Of a DNA stretch of 6,341 nt, positions 6,316-6,341 are shown piece by piece. The DNA is taken from NCBI GenBank assembly GCA_964522165.1, contig CAZFVV010000228.1:1-6341 (forward strand). Reading direction: 5' to 3'. Made by a program: the position numbers and the translations under genes. The stretch comes from JABWBP01 sp964522165 (lineage in GTDB: Bacteria > Calditrichota > Calditrichia > RBG-13-44-9 > J075). Below the pieces are notes generated by a model, which was given only the letters and a program-made list of their open reading frames with translations, was not told the DNA's origin and ran no database searches. Each line of letters starts with the position of its first letter. The first letter of the stretch is position 1.

Positions 6316-6331
6316 TTGACAATGTCACATT
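6315..6331. repeat. Third copy of the 17-bp terminal repeat CTTGACAATGTCACATT
   Basis: This is identical to the left end of the element at 544-560. The window stops ten bases later (TTAACCGCAGA follows), so whether a full element begins here cannot be seen. It directly abuts the right arm of the inverted repeat at 6220-6315. Confidence 0.75.
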
Positions 6332-6341
6332 TAACCGCAGA

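Overview
The window reads as a piece of a bacterial chromosome from an organism I cannot name. All five protein genes and the one tRNA lie on the minus strand. The combination of an E. coli-type single-chain pyruvate dehydrogenase E1 (AceE), a twin-arginine exported aldo/keto reductase, good AGGAGG-type ribosome sites and sigma70-like promoters points to a diderm-type bacterium. The many short intergenic repeats resemble those I associate with genomes of uncultured lineages (for example FCB-group or Calditrichota-like bacteria), but that placement is a guess.

In transcription order (high to low coordinates): 6163-6341 is a repeat-rich gap. 5740-6162 encodes a four-helix GtrA-like membrane protein. 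5404-5739 is a gap filled with a heptamer tandem repeat and G/C-rich inverted repeats, followed by a good promoter for aceE. 2665-5403 is a complete, apparently functional aceE. A 13-bp inverted repeat sits at its stop codon. Then come a tRNA-Phe(GAA) at 2440-2512 with its own promoter and a strong intrinsic terminator, an unrecognised three-helix small membrane protein at 1852-2166, and a Tat-signal aldo/keto reductase at 769-1749. A 154-bp MITE-like element lies at 544-697. The 5' third of a DEAD-box RNA helicase gene runs off the left edge at 1-320.

The genes do not form one pathway. AceE makes acetyl-CoA with an E2/E3 that is not encoded here; GtrA-like proteins act in polyisoprenyl-sugar transfer; the helicase remodels RNA. 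Gaps between genes are mostly larger than 100 bp, so most genes look like separate transcription units.

I found no new multi-gene system. The most distinctive signal is in the gaps: almost every one carries a different inverted or tandem repeat, and one 17-bp terminal repeat (CTTGACAATGTCACATT) occurs three times, at both ends of the window.
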